From positions 32,842-96,841 of the forward strand of contig CBDAPN010000012.1 in the NCBI GenBank assembly GCA_965198415.1: a stretch of DNA of 64,000 nt. Reading direction: 5' to 3'. Below, piece by piece: positions 26,995 through 34,496 of the stretch (position 1 is its first letter; each line of letters begins with the position of its first letter). A program made the translations under genes and the position numbers. The stretch comes from Endozoicomonas sp965198415. Lineage in GTDB: Bacteria; Pseudomonadota; Gammaproteobacteria; Pseudomonadales; Endozoicomonadaceae. The notes under the pieces are model-generated. The model was given only the letters and a program-made list of their open reading frames with translations. It made no database searches and was not told the DNA's origin.

Positions 26995-27396
26995 ATGACA
27001 CAAACGCAGTATTTTTGGGGTTGGGTTATCTATCTTTTTGGTGCCGCTGGCTGTCAACTCAGCCTGTGGCTGCTGATTCGCCACTGCCGACCTCGAATTA
27101 AACGCCCCATCATGATGTTTTTTGCCGTTCTGTTGTTTTTACCCGGCATCATTTTGCCAGGTCAGGCTTTTTGGGGGCCGGCTTTTTTGAACAGTATTTA
27201 TGACGGGCTCAGCGACGGAGTTGACAGCATGTGGCGCAGCGGCCAGGCGGTAGTCATCTGTGCCACCGTGGCCTTTATCGCGGGGCTCTTAATGCCGGTC
27301 GGCAAAACCAGCGACCAAAAGCCAGCAGCGCCACGGCAAGGAAAACCCAAGACTCGGCGGCAAGAACCCTCTTATCAGGAAGGTACCCCAAAGTAG
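26995..27396 (+). CDS. small membrane protein, unknown function
   Basis: A 133-residue protein with three predicted membrane helices (about residues 7-29, 38-63 and 80-102), a Gly/Pro pattern in the second (FLPGIILPGQAFWGPAF), and a hydrophilic basic C-tail (KPKTRRQEPS). A GGAGA ribosome site precedes the ATG. I do not recognise a characterised family. The next gene on the strand is a class II amidotransferase about 200 nt on, so an operon is possible but not shown. Confidence 0.65.
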   Translation: MTQTQYFWGWVIYLFGAAGCQLSLWLLIRHCRPRIKRPIMMFFAVLLFLPGIILPGQAFWGPAFLNSIYDGLSDGVDSMWRSGQAVVICATVAFIAGLLMPVGKTSDQKPAAPRQGKPKTRRQEPSYQEGTPK

Positions 27397-27593
27397 TTAG
27401 CGCAACACCCTCGGTGACAACGAACGTTAAGCAAGCACTGCTAGTACGACTCTGTTGTATCGTCAGGGTGCTGCTGTCGGTCTAAGTACATAGCCTATTG
27501 CTACCGACTTTCTCATCACGCACCGGCCTATTCCTGCGACAACCTCCCGGTGCGGCACATTTTTTAGCGACCAGAGTAACGACGTTTAATATT

Positions 27594-28367
27594 ATGTGTG
27601 AACTTCTAGGAATGAGCGCCAACACCCCCACAGACATCTCTTTCAGTTTCTGTGGCCTGATGCAACGCGGTGGCAACACCGGCCCTCACAGCGACGGTTG
27701 GGGCATCGTCTTATACGACGGTAAAGGGATAAGAGAGTTTCGTGATCCCAAGCCCAGCTCTGAGTCTGAAGTGGCTTCACTCATTTGCAACTACCCCATT
27801 AAGAGCCACATTGTCGTGGGCCATATACGCCAGGCCAACGCCGGGCGAACCGCTCTGGAAAATACCCACCCATTTACCCGGGAGCTGTGGGGAAAGTATT
27901 GGACGTTTGCCCATAACGGTCAGTTAAAAGGGGTGAAAAAATTACCACTGCAGCACTACTTGCCCGTCGGCACCACCGACAGTGAACATGCCTTTTGCTG
28001 GATAATGGGTCATCTACGAGAGCGCTTTCCAAAGCCTCCAAGACGTGCGACTACACTGCAACGGTTTATCGAAAAACTCTGTCATCAACTGCATGAACTG
28101 GGTGTTTTCAACATGCTGCTTACCGACTCACGCCACCTGTTCTGCTACTGCACCACCAAGCTGCACTGGATCACCCGTCGAGCGCCGTTTAATCAGGCCA
28201 GCCTGAAAGACGCCGATTTTACCGTGGACTTTGCCAGAGAAACATCGTCAAAAGACATCGTCACCGTGGTGGCCACAGACCCACTGACCATTGATGAAGT
28301 GTGGCATCCGGTCAAGACCGGCGAATTGGTGGTGTTTGATCGCGGCGAGCATTACGAACATGAATAA
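27594..28367 (+). CDS. class II glutamine amidotransferase (YafJ-like)
   Basis: A 257-residue Ntn-type amidotransferase. The start is placed at 27594 because class II enzymes expose the Cys right after the initiator Met (MCELLGMSANTP) and this Cys2 is the catalytic nucleophile; the longer open frame upstream is not used. Conserved motifs follow: HSDGWGIVLYDG, HIRQANAGRTALENTHPF and FAHNGQLKG. This is the family of E. coli YafJ, whose acceptor substrate is unknown. Confidence 0.9.
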   Translation: MCELLGMSANTPTDISFSFCGLMQRGGNTGPHSDGWGIVLYDGKGIREFRDPKPSSESEVASLICNYPIKSHIVVGHIRQANAGRTALENTHPFTRELWGKYWTFAHNGQLKGVKKLPLQHYLPVGTTDSEHAFCWIMGHLRERFPKPPRRATTLQRFIEKLCHQLHELGVFNMLLTDSRHLFCYCTTKLHWITRRAPFNQASLKDADFTVDFARETSSKDIVTVVATDPLTIDEVWHPVKTGELVVFDRGEHYEHE

Positions 28368-28381
28368 GCCACAAAGGCAGC

Positions 28382-29449
28382 CTATTCCCGAATAAGCTGC
28401 TGATCATTTTTCTTTGCTGCCTTGCCCTGCTTGCGCAGCAGTGCCCGAAGCTGGTCATAGCTTAACCCGAGTTTGCCGGCCGCTTTTTTCTGATGGTGCT
28501 GACTGAGCGTCATGGCCTGTTGCACCATTCGTTGTTCAATATCTGCCTGAATGCCTTTCAGGTCGACACTTGCCCCAGCCGCCATCGCATCCAGGCGAGT
28601 CTCAATGAGCCCTTTTTGTACCGGCCCCGGCTCTTGCTCATTGGCCGTCGTCCCAAGCGCCGACAACCAGGGCGACTTAAACGGATCCAGAATCAGAGTT
28701 TCCACCACCGCCCCACCGTGGCAGACACTTCGCTCCACGGCGTTTTTCAGTTCCCGAATGTTGCCGGGCCAATGGTAATTGAGTAATGCCTCAATGGCTG
28801 AATCGGAGAAACCGGCAAACATTCCGTCATCGTCCTCATCATTCGCCAACTCCCGAGCCATGGCGAACGCAAAATGGTTTGCCAATTGTAAAATATCCTC
28901 CCGGCGCGCCCTTAGCGGTGGAATGGCAATGACATCAAAAGCCAGACGATCCAAAAGATCTTTGCGGAACTTGCCTTGGGCAGCCAAGCTGGGCAGGTTG
29001 TCGTTGGTGGCGGCAACCACCCGCACATCGACGGTTATAACCCGGGAGCTACCCACCCGATAAAACTCACCGTACTCCGTCACTCGCAGTAATTTTTCCT
29101 GCAATCGCGGCCCCATGGTGCCAAGCTCATCCAAAAATAGAGTGCCACCGTCGGCTGCTTCAAACAGCCCGGTACGCGCCTGACGAGCACCGGTAAAAGA
29201 GCCCGCCTCATGGCCAAACAGCTCAGAGTCCAGTAGCTCATCGTTAAATGCCGCACAGTTGAGCTTAACCAGACGCTGCTGCCACCTCGGTGAGAGGTAA
29301 TGTAAACGACTGGCGATCTCTTCTTTTCCCGTTCCCCGCTCGCCAATGACCAGCACCGGCCGTTGGTGACGGGCGCATAAAGAAACAGACTCCATCATTT
29401 CGAGAAAAGCGGAGGATGAGCCGATCAAACCTTTCCTTTGGTTATTCAT
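28382..29449 (-). CDS. pspF: phage-shock sigma-54 activator PspF
   Basis: Enhancer-binding AAA+ protein that activates the psp operon and is held inactive by PspA. The 355 residues consist of a AAA+ domain with no N-terminal receiver, as in E. coli PspF (325), and a C-terminal Fis-type HTH. Walker A is GERGTGKEEIA (about 37-47), the L1 loop reads GSFTGA rather than the usual GAFTGA (about residue 82), Walker B is GGTLFLDELG, and the HTH is AAGKLGLSYDQLRALLRK. It is divergent from the psp genes with a 200-nt shared control region, the standard arrangement. Confidence 0.94.
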   Translation of the reverse strand: MNNQRKGLIGSSSAFLEMMESVSLCARHQRPVLVIGERGTGKEEIASRLHYLSPRWQQRLVKLNCAAFNDELLDSELFGHEAGSFTGARQARTGLFEAADGGTLFLDELGTMGPRLQEKLLRVTEYGEFYRVGSSRVITVDVRVVAATNDNLPSLAAQGKFRKDLLDRLAFDVIAIPPLRARREDILQLANHFAFAMARELANDEDDDGMFAGFSDSAIEALLNYHWPGNIRELKNAVERSVCHGGAVVETLILDPFKSPWLSALGTTANEQEPGPVQKGLIETRLDAMAAGASVDLKGIQADIEQRMVQQAMTLSQHHQKKAAGKLGLSYDQLRALLRKQGKAAKKNDQQLIRE

Positions 29450-29487
29450 TACGGTGATTTTTCGTGTTGGTTTTTTTTGCTAATTAT

Positions 29488-29522
29488 TGGTTTATCACAC
29501 CATAAGCTGGTTTAAAAAACCA
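29488..29522. promoter_or_regulatory. candidate PspF upstream activating sites
   Basis: Two direct copies of TGGTTTA begin at 29488 and 29508, exactly 20 bp apart (two helical turns). The second also forms the dyad TGGTTT-AAA-AAACCA (29508-29522). They lie roughly 100-135 bp upstream of the inferred psp start point, where PspF enhancer sites sit in E. coli. Assignment is by position and symmetry only. Confidence 0.4.
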
Positions 29523-29599
29523 TTCATATCATTAAGAAAAACTGCGCGACATTATGATAAATATTTAATAAACAATACGTTACTGTCGTTTTTCCATCT

Positions 29600-29614
29600 T
29601 GGCACGGTTCATGG
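29600..29614 (+). promoter_or_regulatory. sigma-54 promoter of the psp operon
   Basis: TGGCACG at 29600-29606 is a perfect -24 element; eleven bases on, the -12 element reads ATGGA where TTGCA is ideal, so GG replaces GC. The 5' leader would be about 30 nt to the first start codon at 29653, and PspF sits divergently upstream. The -24 match and context are strong; the weak -12 lowers certainty. Confidence 0.6.
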
Positions 29615-29652
29615 AATATAGGTAATCAAAAACCAACCAAAGGAATACGACC

Positions 29653-29925
29653 ATGAAAGCTTATCTTCAATCTGTTATTGTCGCTCTGACCATTACCGCC
29701 AGCCTGAACGTTCAGGCGCAATGCACCTTGGGCGTGAGCGATGCTCAGCTTGAAGTAATGAAGCAAGAGGCCATGGCGGACATTGAGCTGGGCATCAAGC
29801 AACAACTGCCCAAGGGCATCGCTCAGCAATACCAACAGCTAAAAGACCGGATTCGTACAGTGCAGCCAGCCAAAGTAACGGTAGAAAAAACGCCTGAAAA
29901 AAACAGCCAAGTAAAGGAGGCCTGA
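29653..29925 (+). CDS. small exported protein at the head of the psp operon
   Basis: A 90-residue protein with a clear signal peptide (MKAYLQSVIVALTITASLNVQA, cleavage after AQA-like VQA about residue 22) and a Gln/Lys-rich, probably helical mature part with a single Cys near the new N-terminus (QCTLGVSDAQ). It is not a lipoprotein by the usual lipobox. GGAAT lies 9 nt before the ATG. The stop is 2 nt before pspA and it is the first gene after the sigma-54 promoter, so it must be co-induced with pspA. I recognise no family. By location it could be a periplasmic partner in envelope stress, which is inference. Confidence 0.75.
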   Translation: MKAYLQSVIVALTITASLNVQAQCTLGVSDAQLEVMKQEAMADIELGIKQQLPKGIAQQYQQLKDRIRTVQPAKVTVEKTPEKNSQVKEA

Positions 29926-29927
29926 TC

Positions 29928-30596
29928 ATGAGCATTTTCTCGCGCCTGAGTGATATTTTGAACGCTAACATTACCAGCTTGTTAGATCGGGCTGAAGACC
30001 CAGAAAAAATGGCCCGCCTGATGCTGCAAGAGATGGAAGAGACCTTGGTGGATGTGCGCTCCGATGCCGCCCGATTAATCGCCGACAAAAAAGACGTCGA
30101 ACGTCAACTGAGCAACATTGAAGCGAGCATAACCGACTGGACCGCCAAAGCCACGCTCGCGTTGAAGTGCGAGCGTGAAGATCTGGCACGACACGCACTG
30201 GCAGAAAAACAACAGGCACAAGCCGCCTGGCAGGAAAAACAGGGCTTTTTGCAAGAGATGGAGCAGCAGCTCACTCGCCACGACGACGACATCAAGCGGC
30301 TGCAGGACACCATGAAACAGGCGCGCAAACGCCTGGAATCGCTACGCCTGCGTAAACAGGTCAACAGTAACCGCCTGAAAATGCGCGAGCACTCCCGGGA
30401 GAATAACCGCATTCGCCAGGAATCCCGCTTTGAACAGATGGAAAAAGATCTGGCACACCTTGAAGGCCGGCTCGAAGCACAAGGGCTCGGGGGCGCTACC
30501 CTTGATGACGAATTTGCCACTCTGGCCATGAACAGTGCCGTTGAGCAGGAACTCAACGAACTCAAAGCCAGCCTCACCAGCAAAGACGAGTCCTGA
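29928..30596 (+). CDS. pspA: phage shock protein A
   Basis: PspA/IM30/Vipp1 (ESCRT-III superfamily) protein: binds stressed inner membrane and, in the resting cell, inhibits PspF. The 222 residues match E. coli (222). N-terminal amphipathic helix MSIFSRLSDILNANITSLLDR, the EDPEKMARLMLQEMEETL motif (about 25-42), then long coiled-coil helices rich in Glu/Arg/Gln. The AAGGAGG ribosome site overlaps the end of the preceding gene, suggesting translational coupling. Confidence 0.96.
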   Translation: MSIFSRLSDILNANITSLLDRAEDPEKMARLMLQEMEETLVDVRSDAARLIADKKDVERQLSNIEASITDWTAKATLALKCEREDLARHALAEKQQAQAAWQEKQGFLQEMEQQLTRHDDDIKRLQDTMKQARKRLESLRLRKQVNSNRLKMREHSRENNRIRQESRFEQMEKDLAHLEGRLEAQGLGGATLDDEFATLAMNSAVEQELNELKASLTSKDES

Positions 30597-30684
30597 GCTG
30601 ACACAACAGTGTGTTTCAGGTTAACCTGACACCGCCTGTTCAAAAAAATATGACGCCTATTAGTCTGGGAGGACAACCTTAACC

Positions 30685-30921
30685 ATGGAATCCGTCATTG
30701 AAGAAATTGTACCCATCAGTGCGATTCTTACGCTGTTTCTCTTTCTGCCTTGGCTGATCTTTCACTACATGACGCGCATACGTGAAGCTCGCAGCCTGGA
30801 CGAAGAATCTCAGGCACTTTTTGAGTCCACCGTTGAAAAGACGGAGCTGATGGAAGAGCGCATTGAGGTGCTTGAACGAATTCTCGATGCCGAAGTACCC
30901 GGCTGGAGAAGCCATAAATGA
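30685..30921 (+). CDS. pspB: phage shock protein B
   Basis: A 78-residue inner-membrane protein: N-terminal helix (IVPISAILTLFLFLPWLIFHYM, split across residues 6-27) followed by a cytoplasmic coiled coil ending in LERILDAEVPGWR, the typical PspB tail. PspB acts with PspC to relieve PspA inhibition of PspF. Its stop overlaps the pspC start by four bases (ATGA), so the two are translationally coupled. Confidence 0.93.
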   Translation: MESVIEEIVPISAILTLFLFLPWLIFHYMTRIREARSLDEESQALFESTVEKTELMEERIEVLERILDAEVPGWRSHK

Positions 30922-31421
30922 AAATACTGCGAGCGATTTTCACCCAGCAACAACCAGGTGAAGCCTCATCTGCCGTCATGGGGGTCTGCAGTTACATTGC
31001 CAACCGCTTTCATCTGGATGTACTGGCAGTGCGTATTGCTATGATAGGTTGTGCTTACTTTCTTAATACGTCCAAAGTGATTTTGGCGTACATTGTCGTC
31101 GGTAGCGTGCTAAGCGTCAGCGGGGAACATTATTCACGAAAAGAGCGCAAGACGAAAAAAAATAAAAAGACCGCGTCGAAGAAAAACACCCTTTCCAACA
31201 CAAAGTGCAACAACAAAGACGACAACAGCAAGAAAATCGACACACCTGAAAAGTCGACTCCCGAACTTTCAAGAGTCAGTGTGCAACAGTTGGAACGAAA
31301 ACTGACCCGTCTGGAGAACAGGCTGGCGAGGCTGGAAACCGGCGTGACTTCCAACCATTTGCAGATGGCGCGAGAATTTAACAAGCTCAAGCCACAACAA
31401 GCTGAAGTGGCGTCTTCCTGA
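30918..31421 (+). CDS. pspC: phage shock protein C with extended tail
   Basis: A 167-residue protein; E. coli PspC is 119. The PspC domain occupies about residues 13-70 (VMGVCSYIANRFHLDVLAVRIAM, with two hydrophobic stretches) and is followed by an unusual Lys/Asn/Thr-rich, AT-rich linker (about 75-115, RKTKKNKKTASKKN) and then a C-terminal coiled coil (QLERKLTRLENRLARLET). PspC senses membrane stress with PspB. The linker's codon use is more AT-rich than the flanks, and the coiled coil resembles the tail often found in Pseudomonadales-type PspC proteins. Confidence 0.9.
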   Translation: MKILRAIFTQQQPGEASSAVMGVCSYIANRFHLDVLAVRIAMIGCAYFLNTSKVILAYIVVGSVLSVSGEHYSRKERKTKKNKKTASKKNTLSNTKCNNKDDNSKKIDTPEKSTPELSRVSVQQLERKLTRLENRLARLETGVTSNHLQMAREFNKLKPQQAEVASS

Positions 31422-31703
31422 TCCTATGCTGCAGGCTCTTCAAGCAGCCGCCCTCCGCTTTTAAAAAGAGTCCTCGCAGCCCATTTAACCATTTGCAGTC
31501 ATGCTGATTAGCGTAACGGTGAGACATACACGGCCCGTCTTATAACTCAACAACTGATGCAGCCTTTCAGTACAGTAAATACTCGACAACTTTGTCGGTA
31601 GAATTCCCTGGCTAAATACTGAATAGCCATCAATTTTTCACTCGACCCACCCCGTTAAGATCTATACTCCAAAAGTTAATTCGTTCATTAAGAGGGTGAA
31701 ACT

Positions 31704-32750
31704 ATGTCTTTACAGAAGTCTCCTCAAGAAGGAAATTTCCATACAGATAAAAGACAGTCGTTGTTAGTAATCAGCGATGATGACGTGATCGCCTGTGGTG
31801 GAAGCGATATGGAGATTGTTGAACCCATAATCCGTGATAGTTTTTTAAAATTCGCTAGCGGTGAGTGCTGCTTACCCCACAAGACGATCACCAAACCGCC
31901 TTTTTCACCAGGACAAATGAACGTTATGCCCTGTGCGCTGAAAACACCCACTGGAGCATTATTTGGTGCTAAGTTAGTAAGGGTGGGAACCGCCAGTAAA
32001 GCATACCCTACGACCAGGGCCTGTGTTGCGCTATTCGATGAGGTAACCAATCAGTTATCCACCATCATCTGCAGTGATACGCTATCTGCCTGTCGTACAG
32101 GAGCCGCAACACGGCTTGCAGCCCGCTATGTTCTTTCAGGTACGTTAGAAAACGTTTTACTGATAGGCGCAGGCCCAAATATGAAGCAGCAGCTGATTGC
32201 TCTTCAGCCATTTTTGGATTCACACTCATGTATTAACGTTTTTTCGCGCGGGGATAGCAAATATGACTTTGCTGAAAGTATGAGAGAGTCAAGCAAAGGC
32301 AAAATACTCCCCTTGGACAACCTGGATCAGTCTTTAATTGCATCTACAGATGTTTTTGTGGGTTGTATACCCAACCCGGATATTGCCAACGCGCCCATTA
32401 AGAACGCAACCCTGAAAAAAGGGGCAACCTTTATTAATTTAGGACTATACGACACCGACATTGAAACAATGTGCGCTTTTGATCGTTACGTAACAGATAG
32501 CTGGGCAGAAATAAGAGCAAGGGGCGATATAGCCATGGTGGATGCCTTTGAAGACGGCTTAATCTCCACAAGCGATATTGTCGACCTTACCCCTTACCTG
32601 CATGGTCAGGAGTTGATAAGAAAAAATCAGGAAGAAAAACTTCTGGTCAGTATGGGCGGGTTAGGTTCCCATGATGTTCTGGTTGGAAAGTACATCTATG
32701 AACAGTGTGAAAAGCGTGGGCTAGGCACAAGAGTCATCCTAGATAAGTAA
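31704..32750 (+). CDS. ornithine cyclodeaminase / mu-crystallin family protein
   Basis: A 348-residue NAD(P)-dependent enzyme of the OCD/mu-crystallin fold. Visible: substrate-lobe SDTLSACRTGAATRLAARY (about residues 127-145), the Rossmann turn VLLIGAGPNMKQQ (about 152-164, GxGxxx type), and the late GDIAMVDAFEDGLI motif. Family members include ornithine cyclodeaminase, alanine dehydrogenase, ketimine reductases and SbnB-like opine-forming enzymes, so the reaction cannot be fixed. AGAGGGTGA precedes the ATG. A DHA2-like exporter gene follows 211 nt downstream on the same strand, suggesting a small-molecule make-and-export pair. Confidence 0.82.
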   Translation: MSLQKSPQEGNFHTDKRQSLLVISDDDVIACGGSDMEIVEPIIRDSFLKFASGECCLPHKTITKPPFSPGQMNVMPCALKTPTGALFGAKLVRVGTASKAYPTTRACVALFDEVTNQLSTIICSDTLSACRTGAATRLAARYVLSGTLENVLLIGAGPNMKQQLIALQPFLDSHSCINVFSRGDSKYDFAESMRESSKGKILPLDNLDQSLIASTDVFVGCIPNPDIANAPIKNATLKKGATFINLGLYDTDIETMCAFDRYVTDSWAEIRARGDIAMVDAFEDGLISTSDIVDLTPYLHGQELIRKNQEEKLLVSMGGLGSHDVLVGKYIYEQCEKRGLGTRVILDK

Positions 32751-32961
32751 ACCTTGCCAACTCACTGCCTATTGGCAATGTGTTGGCTTTAGGTGCCGCC
32801 GTGCTCACATCGTAAAACTGAGATAGGGTAGCCAATCTTTCAATACAAGCCACAACTGTGCAGCGACAATAACTTGTGCACCGGTATTATTCAAAGGTGT
32901 GGTTCAGGAAAGTTGATTTGTACAAAGGCATTTTTGAAACCCAACCTTTAAGCGATGAGAA

Positions 32962-34323
32962 ATGAGTGATGAACATAAGCTGGCATTAGTTGCTGGCATT
33001 ACACTTTTTTTGGAGCTTGCAGATACCGCATTAATACCGGCAATCGCTATTCCTTTGTCGCACAGCTTCAACGTAGGAGTAACCCAGATTTCCCGTCCTG
33101 TGCTGTGGTACTCGATTGGCGCTTGCCTGTTTGTTCCAACCATTTCTTGGATGTGTAAAGCGTATTCACCAAAAAAAATTCTGCTGTGGTCAATTGTTCT
33201 TTTTATGGGTACATCCGCAGTCTGTGGCTTATCGCAAAGCATGGGAGCATTTACTTGTGCTCGCTTTTTGCAGGGAGTTTCAATTTCTCTGACGTCTCCG
33301 GTGGCAATGATAATACTTATGGAGGTCTGTGAAAAAGACAAGGTAGTGTTTTACAACGGGATAGTCAACATGCCGGGTATGCTCGGCATCTCCTTTGGCC
33401 CTGCCATTGGGGGAATATTGTCATACTATTTTTCCTGGCGCTATGCATTTTACGCTAACATTCCGGTTTGTATTTTCTTATTTTTATTCATATGGACATC
33501 CATTGATATAAAAACTCAACACCGTAAAAGAAAAATTGATCTTTTAGGGTTCTTGCTGCTTTCAAGTGGCATTATTTTAATTACTGCTGGTGTTGATTCT
33601 TTACAGAGGGAAGAATTGCAATGGAGTCTTTATTTCATTCCAGTCGGTATGGCCGCCATTATGATATTTTTTTTCATCCACAAAAAAAAGCAGTCTGGTA
33701 TTTTGGACTTTTCTGTTTTCAAAGACGAATCTTTTCTTATTGGTGCCATCATTAACCTTATCACTCGGATTAGTATGACCGGGATACCTATTGTGCTAGC
33801 TGTTTTTCTCCAGCAACATTACCATAATTCTATTAGAGAAGTAGGCATCAGCCTCAGTGTCATTGGCATCGCCGGAGCCATTGCCAAGTTATTCTCAGGT
33901 TATATTACCAAAGTTGGCTTACGAGCCAGCTTATTAATCAGTATTTCTATGACCGCATTTTGTATTATTTCAACCCACTATCTGAGTGGAAATATTTATT
34001 GTGTAAGAGATATAGCTATTTTATTTCTTTTCGGATTTTTCATGTCTATCTTGTATACCGCTATGAATGGCATGATGTTGGTCAGTATCAGTGTCGAGAA
34101 AATGGGGGATGCTTGCAATATTCAAGCGATTATCCAACAGCTTTTTACTGGCTTTGGCATTGTGTTTGCGTTACTAATGTACTCTTACTGCAAAAAACAT
34201 ACAGGTGAGTTGGTGCTTTCATATCAGTTAGTCTGTATCGCCAGTGCAACCATTATGGCCTTTGCTGCTTTTATAATACTTTGTGCAAAAAAAAAGCATG
34301 TCTATCAGGCAGTGTCTGAGTAA
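32962..34323 (+). CDS. MFS exporter (DHA2-like)
   Basis: A 453-residue membrane protein with 13-14 hydrophobic segments, including GACLFVPTISWMCKAYSPKKILL (motif A region, about 51-73) and the motif C-like GPAIGGILSYYFSWRYAFYAN (about 152-172) that marks drug/metabolite antiporters. The start MSDEHK is at 32962. Codon use is AT-rich like the genes on either side. It probably exports the product linked to the preceding OCD-family enzyme, or a toxic compound; the substrate is not readable. Confidence 0.85.
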   Translation: MSDEHKLALVAGITLFLELADTALIPAIAIPLSHSFNVGVTQISRPVLWYSIGACLFVPTISWMCKAYSPKKILLWSIVLFMGTSAVCGLSQSMGAFTCARFLQGVSISLTSPVAMIILMEVCEKDKVVFYNGIVNMPGMLGISFGPAIGGILSYYFSWRYAFYANIPVCIFLFLFIWTSIDIKTQHRKRKIDLLGFLLLSSGIILITAGVDSLQREELQWSLYFIPVGMAAIMIFFFIHKKKQSGILDFSVFKDESFLIGAIINLITRISMTGIPIVLAVFLQQHYHNSIREVGISLSVIGIAGAIAKLFSGYITKVGLRASLLISISMTAFCIISTHYLSGNIYCVRDIAILFLFGFFMSILYTAMNGMMLVSISVEKMGDACNIQAIIQQLFTGFGIVFALLMYSYCKKHTGELVLSYQLVCIASATIMAFAAFIILCAKKKHVYQAVSE

Positions 34324-34496
34324 TTATGGTTCTCACAGCACTCATGAGATTTTACTACTACAGTCTTGGCACCCATAAAAAGAGCCACACAATTAAACTT
34401 GCTACCACCAGCAAGCTTTCTTTTTATATTGTTCACTAACCCATAGTTTAATCAGATGATCAGCTTTATAGCGCTTTAGATTAAGGTGAGAAAAAC

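Noticed and set aside
34377..34400. TGGCAC upstream of the RHS gene as a sigma-54 promoter
   Set aside because: No -12 GC element at the required spacing and no enhancer-binding protein gene nearby.
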